This document shows, one piece after another, positions 41,401-54,300 of a DNA stretch of 64,000 nucleotides. The notes under the pieces are model-generated. The model did not search any database and was not told the DNA's origin. It saw nothing but the letters and a program-made list of their open reading frames with translations. Within the stretch, counting starts at the first letter, position 1. The number at the start of each line of letters is the position of its first letter. The translations under genes and the position numbers were made by a program. The stretch is from Limnoperna fortunei (Eukaryota; Mollusca; Bivalvia; Mytilida; Modiolidae), in the NCBI GenBank assembly GCA_944474755.1, contig OX104114.1, forward strand, positions 79,222,623 to 79,286,622. Direction: 5' to 3'.

Positions 41401-44400
41401 ACTGCAATACTTCAAATGATCGTTATCTGTTCAACTTGAATTTTTATAGCTAGCACAGCTCATAGCAGCTGCCCACAAAGAGCAGTAAGCTTGGCATTCT
41501 GTATCACATGATCAAAAAATCTGCCTGATGTATTGATTGATTTTCTTTTGTCTGGGGTATTTGGAACCATCATGAAGTGAATTTTCTCAGCAAAGAAGAT
41601 ATTAAAGAATATCACTGAAATTAATTTTAAAGCTAGACTTAAAAATATATTTTGACATCAATAAAAAATAAATCCTTTGTTTAAAAATAGCAACAAAAAT
41701 TTCAGACAATTTGTTCTGCAATTCTGGTCTATGCTCTTTTTAAACATTGACAATCAGATGATATTCATTTGACATCATCAATAGATGAAGACGACATGTT
41801 ACATGTATCATTTCAATGCAGAGGGACTGTTAGGGTGTGTGGAAGTATAGATTGTGAAATGTGGGATGCTCATGGCATATTTATGCTGCAACTATATTCA
41901 TATTATATAAATAACCTTTAAATTACATCATTAAGTTATTACTACAAACTTAGAATCATCATTTTTATTTCAGCTGGTCTATCTTTGTACAAAAAGCCAA
42001 ATACAGACTACAGAAGAATACAAAATGAAACAGTTTTCATAGAGTGTGAAGCTTCATATGACCCTAATCTTGATCTTGTTTATGTTTGGAAATTTAATGG
42101 AAAACGAATTGATCTAGAGAAAGAAGTATATTTCTTTAAACAGGTATATTCATCATTAGGGGGCCTTTGTGGCAGAGTGGTTAAGGTTAGTGTACTCTTA
42201 ATCACATGGTCTGTCCACACCCAGGTTGCAGGTTTGAGTCTCACTGTGGGCAGGGTGTACTAGACTCAAATCTTAATTGACAAAGATTGCCAGTTTTCTT
42301 ACCACAGGTCGCAGGCTTCCTTCCCCAATAAAACTGGATGCCATGATTTAACTGAAAAATTGCTGAAAATGGCATTAAAGCATCATTCAAACAAACAAAA
42401 TTTATTATTAGACTAAAATTATTACGAATATGAAATATTATATATTTTGCATTCCAGTGTTTCTACTGAAAATCAAACAAAAAAAATCTACTTTGAATTC
42501 TTAAAATTGTGCATTGTTTTTATTAATGCCATACATAATATTTAGCACTAGTCTTTCAAACTTTAATAATTTTTTGTTCATGAAGTGTTTCTCAGATCCC
42601 ATAAGCCCATCTCTTTTGCATACATGGTTAAACATTGTAATAACAAATGCAAGCAATTATTTTTGACTTTGCAGAATTTAGTCATTTATAGTGCATCTGC
42701 AGACTTGAATACATGAAATATTTTAGAAAAAGAATTAAGGACTTGCCATCAAGGTGGTTTATTGCTTATTAACCTTGAATGGATTTGACAAGTGTTGAAA
42801 ATTTGAACTAACAATCTTTGAGGTGTACATTTGTAAATATAAAGAAAATATGGAAATTCTACAAAAATGTTCCAAATGTATATTATTATTGCTTGACTGT
42901 TATTGTTACTTTCAGTCTTTCAACCCTGTTGGTCTGTACATTACACCTGTCCAGTACTACCATGCTGGGTATTATGAATGTACTGCAGTCACTCCACTTA
43001 ATTCTGAAAGTGCAACAGGACGACTTATTGTAGAAGGTAATGTCATGTTATGTTGTCATGTATATATTTGTTGAACAATAAACATAGAGATTTAAGGTAT
43101 CCGAGCCATAATTCAAGTCACCTTTTAATTTTATTTTTAGACCAAGAAATGCAGCTTTATTTAATCAATATATTACTAATTAATGATACAAATTAAATAT
43201 ATTGTTTTACTTTGAGTCAAAGTTCTCAAATAGTAGTTCCGATGTTTGCAGAACATTACCGAGGTCTGCTTCATTGACAATCAATGGACATTCGGGACAC
43301 CAAATATGATCATGTGGTCAATTATGGGTCGGATGCCTTAAAAACCTTCAACTCACTTCTTTGGGAATTTGTCTGAACATCTAGCGAAATGCAGCAGATA
43401 AACTGCTACGAAGGATGTTCATCTTATATATGCATTCTCAGGGTATCATGTATGTTTCAATTTAATATCCATAAAATTTCAAATGGAAAAAGGCCATTTT
43501 TGACTACAATTGGAAATATTTTGAAAAGTTATTAGCAGTTGATAATTCAAATAATGAAAGGTTTACCTTTGCAACAAGTTAAAATATTAAATATAATATA
43601 ACTCATGAGATAAAGACTCTAATATACAAGCTGAGCAACATTGTCCATTTTGTATAAACTTGGAAAAAATTTGAAAGGTTCCATATCATATTGAAATATC
43701 TCCTATTGGCACTTTTTTGGCAATTTGTCAACCAGTCTGGTATTTATTTGTTTATATCAATAGGTGTTCCTGAGGCTCCATCAGGGATATATGTGGACAT
43801 AGGGAGAATAACCACAAACAGTATGATCCTGTACTGGACCTCCGGCAGCGATAGAGGCTCTGCTCTGCTGGAGTATGAGATAATGTATAATGTTAACTCA
43901 GAACCAGACATATGGAATTTGGCAACTGCACCGGGTGAAAGGGTGTTCCACATGGATACAGCAATACAAGATACCTCGGTGGATCAGTCCAAAAGAACTT
44001 ATACACTAAAGACTCTGTTACCATGGAACAACTATACTTTCAAAATAAGGGCTAAAAACATCAAAGGATGGGGAGTATACAGTGAAAAATCACGTAAGTG
44101 TCACATATTGTCTCATTAAAGTGTGTCAACATGAAAGGAGTCACAGATTATTCATATTATTCATATTGGCAGTCATTCCCTAGGGTTTTTGAAATTTGTT
44201 TGGTCCAGTAAAGTCTGTCCCATTACTGGGCCAAATGTACAGTAAAGAGACAAACTTTACTGGACCAAGCAATGTTTTTAGTGCACCAAAAAATGTACAA
44301 ATTTAAATTTATGTTTTACTTTATTTGTAATCCATCCAGGTATCTGAATTTTTCAGACTCCTGCAAAGTCAATGACATTTTGGCAAAAGTTGCCGTTTTC

Positions 44401-47400
44401 CTCATTTTTTTCATCATCATTTTACATTGTGTTTTTATACCCCCCAAAAACTTGTTTGGGGAGTATATAGGAATCACCCTGTCTGTATGTACGTCTGTCT
44501 GTCTGTCTGTCTGTCTGTCCACATCCCTTGTAAGTGCTTCTCGTAAATTAATTAGCATAAAGGAAGTATATTATATGTAGATGTGCATGAAGTATTTTTA
44601 TTCACCTCGAATATCATAAAAGGGAGATAATTGGACTTGAAAGCCAAACCGGAGGTATCGCTTTGTGAGTGTTCTCACAGGCCACACTTTTATTTTACAG
44701 CATTTACTGGGACTGCCCCAGATACTGGTTCAAGAGAACAAATTAGAGCTCTTTGCTTTTCATTGTTCAAGTATATAGTTCCAAATATAAATAGCATAGT
44801 AATTTGCTTTTTGTTTGACTTGGGGTAATTAGGCTTATTTGAAAAAAGTCTTTGAGAAAAATTGTGAACCTAAACATTTGATAAAATATGGTGGAGCAAA
44901 GTAATTTGGTCAAGTGCAAATAATTTAAGACAAATTTCCTTTTTTAACAATCTCTCAGATTTAGGGATGGTTTGGAGCAGGGTAAATCAATCACCCACTT
45001 ACCAAAATCAACATAGTGTAACAGCTATTTTCTGCTTAATAAAGTTGCTTGTTAATATTAAAGATGATATCAATCTTGTCACTGATAATGATGAACATTT
45101 ATGCAAAGTTTTAATAATAATAATGATTGAGGATTTTTGCAGTGTTCTCCCCAGAAATTTTTAATAGCATCCTGGTATTTTCAGTTTTCACAATAGCATC
45201 ATTTGCTTTGAAATTATAGCATCACATTTCTAATGAAATATGATTAAGGATGTTTTCAGAAAGCATCATATTTGAACCAGATAGCATCACATTGCCAGGA
45301 TGCTAAAAGGGCCTGGGGAGAACACTGTGTTATTTTACTTAAATTATAAAAAATATTCAGCTTAAAATGGGATATATATAGAATAAATAGTTTTAATTGT
45401 TGAGTGATATAAATAATATGAAAAAAACTTGGAAAGTAATAAGAAATGTGATAAAATAACCTAATCCATTGTAAGTTCTTAATCACCTCATTCTTGATAA
45501 AAATATAAAACACACACACAAATACATCCTACATCTGACAAACAATCCGCAATTTATTATCATAACAACTGTTAAACAAGTTATGGGTTTTCTTTACTCT
45601 GTGCAATTCTTTTGTGGAATTTAAATATAATTGTTTTACTTTTAAGTGGAACTTGATTTATTCTGCTATGGATTTTTGATTTAGTGTAAGGTATTTATAT
45701 TAATTCCCCAGACTCTAAAGTAAACAGTATTATCAACTTTGTCAATTCACTATTGAATTAATGTAGCCATTGTTATTGATACTTTTAATGTAATAACTTT
45801 ATGTCTGACAGAAAAAGATATTATTAGTTACTTACCGGTATTCGAAAATTGGTTTAAAATGATTTAACAACTAGCAACATTTATTACAGAGGCCTATACA
45901 ACACAGGTAGCAGCACCTGACATTAATTTCAACCGTATTTCATTAAACATAACTGGTGGAGGTGGAAGTGTGGGAGATCTCACAATCAAATGGAATGTAA
46001 GTTAAAATTCAATTGATGTTTACTTAAAAATCTTCCATACAATGTTTTGTAACAGTATGAGCTTTGCACAATTTTGTTAAATTTACTGACAACCATCAAC
46101 AACCTGTAACCATTTTGTATAAAGTTACAGAAGGGGTGCAGGTATCATCAGGGAGCATAGTTCTACTTGTTATATCTCCCTTGCGTTGATAGTAAAAACA
46201 AGTGTGGACCCAGAAAAACGTCTCGCCAGGATTCCGCATCAGTAACCAAAAAAAAAAATTTCATCATAAGCATTACGTAAATAGCATTAAATATCAGCAG
46301 CGGCCTGTATACCAAATATTATCACCTACCATGCATCATAGTTAGAGGAACTGTCCTAATACAAAAACTTAAACCTTGTTTTTTGGACTGTGAAAATGAG
46401 GTCAATGTCAGGTGACGCCTACCAGACAGTCATGTACTATTCATCAGCAACATATATACCAAATATTGTCATCCTACCATGCGTAGTTACAGGGGAACAG
46501 CCGTAACCAACAAACTTTAACATAGTCGCTGGACCATAAAATTGAGGTCAAGGTCAGGAGACACCTACCAGACAGTCAGGTACTATTCATCTGCAACCTA
46601 TATACCAAATATTGTCATCCTACCATGCATAGTTACAGAGAAACTGCCGTAACCCAAAAACTTTAACGTAGTCGATGGAACATGAAATTGAAGTCATGGT
46701 CAGGTGACACCTACCAGACAGGCATGTACTAGTCATCACTCATCAGCAACCTATATACCAAATATTGTCATCCTACCATTCGTGGTAACAGAGGAACTGC
46801 CGTAACCCAATAAACTTTAACGTAGTCACTGGACCGTGAAATTGAGGTCAAGGTAAGGAGACACCTACCAGACAGTCATGTACTAGTCATTATCAACCTA
46901 TATACCAAATATTGTCATCCTACCATGCGTGGTTACAGAGGAACTGTTGTAACCCAAAAACTTTAACGTAGTCACTGGACTGTCAAAATGAGGTCAAGGT
47001 CAGGTGACACCTACCAGTCATTTACTAGTCATCAGCAACCTATATACCAAATATTGTTATCCTACCATGCGTAGTTACAGAGGAACTGTTGTAACCCAAA
47101 AACTTTAATGTAGTCACTGGACCGTGAAATTGAAGTCAAGGTCAGGTGACACCTACCAGACAGTCATGTACTAGTCATCAACAACCTATACAACAAATAT
47201 TGTTATCCTACCATGCGTAGTTACAGAGGAACTGCCGTAACCCAGAAACTTTAACGTAGGCGCTGGACCATGAAATTGAGGTCAAGGTCAGGTGGCAGGT
47301 AACTGACTGGCAAGTACTCATCATAAGCTACTTCTGTACCAAATTTGATGGACCTAGGGCTTGGGCTCCCGCGCCATATTCCCATACATATGTCTCGCCT

Positions 47401-50400
47401 CCATCGACTTTCGGCGCAAGCGAGACAATAAATATGAAACATAAGTTAATACCAACTATAGTGTTATTAAATGGATGTTTTAATATTTTACCTGTATCAT
47501 GTCCAAGAGAAACTGTATTGGGTCGAGGATATCTGTATTAATAGCCCAAGGCAACACTTAGGGCTCATACAGCTATTCGAGGCCCAATACCGATTCACCA
47601 GGACATAATACATGTAGAATATGAAAACACCCATTTAATGACACTTTTATTAACCAGTTGAGTAAATTTAGTACTATTTAATCATTGACCAATATAGCAA
47701 TACTCGATCCAAATTGGCTTCTCATGGACATAATAAAAGATTAATATGAGCAACTTGCAGAATGAAAATGTTTTTACCCTGAAAATTCTGCAATTTACGT
47801 AATGCAAAACAAATGTGTTACCGGAAATGACATTCCTGTATTGGCCCTGTTTTTCTGTATTGAGCCTGTTTTTTACCATATTGGCCCTGTTTTTCTGTAT
47901 TGAGCAAGTTTTTTCTGTATTGGGCCTGTTCACTATATCCGTATTGTATGGACAATTTCACATGTATTTTACACAACTGGTTAATAAAGAACATTATTTT
48001 AGATTTGAGATTAATATTTGTAATGATCTGGAATTATTGCCATTTTACCAATTATATATTATACAATTACTGCACTTGAACGAGATCAATATGAGGTTTT
48101 ATGGAGCAGGGTGGAATAATATTGAACGAGGCGAAGCCCAGTTCAATATTATTCTACCCTGCTCCATAAAACCTCGTATTGATCAAGTTCAAGTGTAGTA
48201 ATTGTTTTATTACATAATTTATTTATTACATAAGTCATGAAATGGAATATACAAAGTTTTTTTTATTCCCGTAACTGACTGTCTTTCATAATATTTATTT
48301 CTCAAAAATCGGTAAAATATCGACATAATCCATGACGAAATGTTTCCATTGTTTATTTCTTGTATAATGTCCCATCCTCAGTCCTTGCTTCTGCATAAAA
48401 TTGACAAAGATTTGAGTCTAATGCCTAGGGGTACGCCGTTTCCAAACTAACTGACATATCCGTTTCACGTAAATATTTGAAATAAAAAAATAATTGCTTG
48501 CTCTTTCGATTTGCGAGTGTTGACAGCATCTCTTTTGTTAATGATTTCATTAATTTCCAAGTTAGTAATATCTGCACATCTTCGCTTATTAGCACCAGAT
48601 CTATCCGCATTACATTCACTCGATGACTTTACAACGTTACCATGTTTACAAACAACAATATAATCCGAACATCAGTCAGAACGATAATTTTGATTGGTTT
48701 AGGGGATTAAAGAAAGCAGATTTGATTTGCTATCGTATTTCCGTTGGGGGAAACATCACGTGCTAGGTATTTTCATTCATAAATTTCTCACGAGAGTGCA
48801 ATATGGTTTTTTGTCTCGCCTGCGACGGAAGTCGCTGGAGGCGAGACATATGTATGGGAATCCGGCGGTGGCGGTAGCGTAAACACTTGACATCTTGCTT
48901 CATATATTTGTAAGCCAAAGCCCTAGGTCCATCAAATTTGGTACAGAGGTAGCTTATGATGAGTACTTGCCAGTCAGTCACCTGTCACCTGACCTTGACC
49001 TCAATTTCACGGTCCAGCGACTACGTTAAAGTTTTTGGGTTACGACAGTTCCTCTGTAACCACGCATGGTAGGATGACAATATTTGGTATATAGGTTGCT
49101 GATGACGAGTACATGACTGTCTGGTAGGTGTCACCTGACCTTGACCTTAATTTCACGGTCCAGCGACTACGTTAAAGTTTTTAGGTTAGGATAGTTCCTC
49201 TGTAACCACGCATGGTAGGATGACAATATTTAGTATATAGGTTGCTGATGACTAGTACATGACTGTCTGGTAGGTGTCACCTGACCTTGACCTCAATTTC
49301 ACGGTCCAGCGACTACGTTAAAGTTTTTGGGTTACGACAGTTCCTCTGTAACCACGCATGGTAGGATGACAATATTTGGTATATAGGTTGCTGATGACGA
49401 GTACATGACTGTCTGGTAGGTGTCACCTGACCTTGACCCTAATTTCACAGTCCAGCGACTACGTTAAAGTTTTTGGGTTAGGACAGTTCCTCTGTTACCA
49501 CGCATGGTTGGATGACAATATTTGGTATATAGGTTGCTGATGACTAGTACATGACTGTCTAGTAGGTGTCACCTGACCTTGACCTCAATTTCACGGTCCA
49601 GTGACTACGTTAAAGTTTTGGGGTTACGGCAGTTCCTCTGTAACTACGCATAGTAGGATGACAATATTTGGTGTATAGGTTGCTGATGACTAGTACATGA
49701 CTGTCTGGTAGGTGTCACCTGACCTTGACCTCAATTTCACGGTCCAGCGACTACGTTAAAGTTTTTGGGTTACAACAGTTCCTCTGTAACCATGCATGGT
49801 AGGATGACAATAAATGGTATATAAGTTGCTGATGACTAGTACATGACTGTCTGGTAGGTGTCACCTGACCTTGACCTCAATTTCACGGTCCAGCGACTAT
49901 GTTAAAGTTTTTGTGTTACTGCAGTTTCTCTGTAACTATGCATGGTAGGATGACAATATTTGGTATACAGGTTGCTGATGAATAGTAACTGACTGTCTGG
50001 TAGGTGTCTCCTGACCTTGACCTCAATTTCACGGTCCAGCGACTACGTTAAAGTTTTTAGGTTACGACAGTTCCTCTGTAAATGCCCATGGTAGGATGAC
50101 AATATTTGGTGTATAGGTTGCTGATGACTAGTACATGACTGTCTGGGAGGTGTCACCTGACCTTGACCTCAATTTCACGGTCCAGCGACTGCGTTAAAGT
50201 TTTTGGGTTATGGCTGTTCCCCTGTAACTATGCATGGTATGGTGACAATATTTTGTATACAGGCCGCTGCTGATATTTAATGCTATTTACGTAATGCTTA
50301 TGACGAAATTTATTTTCGTTACTGATGTGGAATGCAGGCGAGACGTTTTTCTGTGTCCACACTTGTTATTGAGTAGAATGAGTTTTTTTGCAAACCAATA

Positions 50401-51312
50401 TGATAGGAAATGGAAAGTCACGTGTATTGGTTTAGGCCAATAGGAAATAGGCAACAATATATATTATGTAATAAACATATATATTTTTATAGCCATTACC
50501 ACCTAAATACCATGGAGCCCCAGGACTCATGTACAGAATATACTGGAGAAGAAATACTCAAGTTTGGAGTGCTGTAAGTAGACTAGATAATCAAGTCCGT
50601 TACTTGTTACATGCTAGTTAAGTGCAGTTAAACATCCAATGTAAAATAAAACTGCCAATGCTAAACATTTTGAGGAAAATTAATAAAAACGAGACATTCT
50701 GTTAAGGTATCTGGACCATAATAGACCACGTGATCGTATTTGGTGTCCTGGATGTCCATTGTTTTTCAATGGAACAGACCTCGGTAATGTTTGGCAAACA
50801 TCGGAAATACTATTTGAGTGACTAATTTTTTTTCCTGAAAATTGTGAACATTGGCTCAAGTTATAGAATATATTTTATTTTTATCATTAATTAGCAATAC
50901 ATTGATTTAATAAAGCTGTATTTCTTGGACGACAAATAAAATTAAACGGTAACTTCAATTGTGGGTCGGATACCTTAATATGTGAAAATTTAGATTTAAC
51001 TCGCTGACATAAAATGTGGTGAAAGAGTATCATAATTTTAATTGGACAATAAGAAGCAAAATTTTACATTTTCTGATTATTTATTTTAAACATGTTTTTT
51101 TAAATTATCTTAAATTCATTTGAAGCATTATCGTTAAATATTTTGGAATCATTTAACTTTAATAAGAAAATAGCTATAATAAGAACAAATTGGAATCATA
51201 AGAAGGAATTTTAAAAATTTGGCCAATAAATTTAGTACACAATTTATTAATTGGAATAATTATACCCCCACACAAACTTGTTTGGGGGTATATAGGAATC
51301 ACCCTGTCTGTA

Positions 51313-51365
<53 letters not shown>

Positions 51366-54300
51366 GGCTGAAATTTAATGAAACTTAGCATAAAGGAAGT
51401 ATATTATATGTAGATGTGCATGAAGGATTTTTATTGACCTCGGATTATCTTTAAGGGGAGATAATTGAACTTTAAAACAAAGTGGGGTATCACTTTGTGA
51501 GCGTGCTGTCAGTCTACACTTGTTTTGGCTGTAATCAACAAAATATTACATGTTCTGTTTTGCTTCAGGAAATATAGATTTTCATTGTTGGTTTGTTTGA
51601 ATGGTGTTTAACAGCACTTTCAGCAATTTTCAGCTATATCATGGTGTCCAATTTTTAAATGAGGGAGGGAGCTGGAGTACCCAGAGATAACCCCTGATCT
51701 GCGTTTGGAAAACTGGCAATCCTTGTCAATTCAGTTTGGAGTTGAGTACACACTGACTGCAGTGAGAATCGAACCCACAACCTCAGTATTGACAGACCAA
51801 GTGATCAATAGATGATCTACATTAACCACTTGGCCTCGAATATAGTAAAACACAAAAGGTAATGTAAAAATAGCCTTGGTTGAACATTGAATTGTTTTTT
51901 TTTTTTAGATTAACCACCCCTCATCTGCAGACGATATGAAGAAAGCCCAGTTGTACCATGTTGTAAATGTGGGGAGACTGAATTACTATTTTGCATACAA
52001 TGTAATGATTCAACCTATTAACAGTGTTGGAAATGGGAGAAATTCATCAGAGGTCGTAATTTATTCTGCAATGGAGAGTAAGTTGTTGCCATTAAACTAT
52101 ACTACAGTTGACAACAAGAATTTGATTTTCTCCTGCAATGAGCAATAAGAAAACAATGTTTAATAATATAGCCTTGAGCCAACTTCATACCAGAATTTTA
52201 TTTGGGTCCAACAAGGGCAACTGAATGGCTGAAAAATTGTAAATTCAATAACAATATATCTAACGATGAATTGAAGAATAAAAAAACAACACTGTATGTA
52301 GAATATTTTTGTTTTTTGGCTTGACTATAGAATGCTAGACACATCCTCATTTTTTCCACTTATTAATCTCATACAAATATTTTCTCTTATACAAATGTCA
52401 GTATATAGAGGTGAGAACCAAACTTCTGTGTTATCTTCACCTTATGTTGTTATTACAAATATGTAAAAGAAAAACCCATTACTGTTCTTTAACTTTATGT
52501 AAGATTACTGGTATACATATTAAAGCCAGTATTTATTTCAGTTTTGTTGACCTGATTCGTTATCTGTTTGTTTTTGCTATTTCCTTGATTGTGCAAGATT
52601 GTGGTAGTATTTTATGGTTCACCATTAAAACATGTGACTTTTCTCTGATTGGTACAAAACTTTATTGTTCTTTAGAAGAAGCTTCCTGTAGACGTCACTA
52701 TAGTTTGTTTTTTGTCCATTCTTATATTGATTCATATATAGTTTGTATGCATTTAATGTTTCAGTGGCGTATGTCATACATAATATGACATCATGCAAAA
52801 ATGAATTTTCTCAAAGCATTATTTAATAATTTGCTTATCAGAATGTTTTGTTTGTTTTAGTGCCAACACCAGCACCAAAGATTGCTTCTTGTTCTGTGGT
52901 AAATGCCACAGCAATGCAAGTTTTCTGGACATCCATTCCAGATAATAGGGAAAGTGTTGGAGGTTACATTGCCGGTTACCAGGTGAGATATTATTACCAG
53001 ATTTTACCACCTCTTTTTCTTTGATTGATTAAATCGGCAAGAAGTCGTTCATCTTATAAGAATGAGACATTAAAAAAAAATCAAGCATTTAGAATAGATC
53101 TATGAACAGCAAATGTTTTTTAGCTCTAGTAAAATAATTTTTTAAAGTGCCATTTTGCTTACCCATGGAGTTGAATCTGAAATCCAAATTCTGTCATAGA
53201 AATTTGTTTACTTGCATCTGTATCTGTACTGGTACGTCCAAGACACCACTTCTGGTTTTTACTCGACGGGGAGAGGAGTGCGCCGGTTTAACAGTCACCG
53301 GCGAGAGCTGATTTAGAGCTCTCTATGCTTGTTGAATTGATGGTTGTGTCGTTCAACTGGTTCCACTCTATAATAGTTTTAACAAAGAATGAATTTGAAT
53401 ACTGTTGTGTTTTGCTCGGCGGCACTACAAAACACTTTGAGTTGTTTCTGGCTTGTTTGTCAACAATATTGTTTGTTTGGTAGTCACTGAAAGTTTTAGC
53501 TTTGATGAGACGCTTTTGTTGTGATAGTTAAGGAATTCCTCAGCTTCTATGGCAGGAACCAACCCCTCAACCACCTTGTACAAGAAAAGTAACCTGGTTC
53601 ATCTGTCTTTGAGTTCATCTAGTTGTAGTTATGTTAGCATATGTTTGATGCATCCTTCATCTCTAGTGTTTTAGTCGCCTGTGATGAACCTGACTGCCTG
53701 GTGCTGTACACGCTCTAGTTTGTTTATGTCCCCTGTGTTATAGTGGTCCCAGACTATTGCCCTGTATTCCATTGTGGATCGTACCAGTGAGGTGTAGGCT
53801 AATTTTTTGCAGTTTTGTGGACAGTATTTAAGGTTACGCCGGAGAAAGCCTAGGGTGGAGTTTGCTTTGTTGGTAACGTTTGCTATATGAGTTGTCCATT
53901 TGAGATCCTCTGAGATTTGTAATCCGAGATATGGATTGTTTTGCACTTGTTGTAGGACATGGTTGCAATACCACAAATTCTGTAAAGATGAGAAGAACAT
54001 ACACAATCTGCTTCATGCAGTGAAAGCTTGAAATTGTTATTATACTAGATTGCTTACAAACTCTCTGACAACAGTTGAATACAATTCAAAACAAGTTTGA
54101 CAAATGGAGATGAAATTTTCATGTAGCTTGTCTTGTATCCATTTAAGACAAGGATTTCTCAGCAATGAGACAGCATGGTACCTTTTTTTAGCTAATAGAG
54201 ATATCCTTGTTTCAACCGGTGAGTGAGATGAAAATTTCACTCTCCTTTTCCCATAAAAATGAGTTGTGAGTCAACTGTCATAAAAAACAATAAAGTATTG

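Larger units (their letters stand above)
45997..50492 (+). other. Contactin intron 17, packed with inverted repeats
   Basis: 4.5-kb intron splitting FN3 domain 2. In order it holds a minus-strand 146-bp-repeat element, a fold-back MITE, a second TIR element, a long hairpin, and a plus-strand 146-bp-repeat element. Very little is left that is not repeat. Confidence 0.88.

Noticed and set aside
44316..44580. Open frames on both strands near 44.4 kb
   Set aside because: They read through the GTCT tract of a hairpin-headed repeat; not conserved in its other copies.
47815..48198. 127-residue open frame on the plus strand
   Set aside because: It follows TATTGGGCCTG repeats and one arm of a hairpin; no protein-like conservation or splice support.
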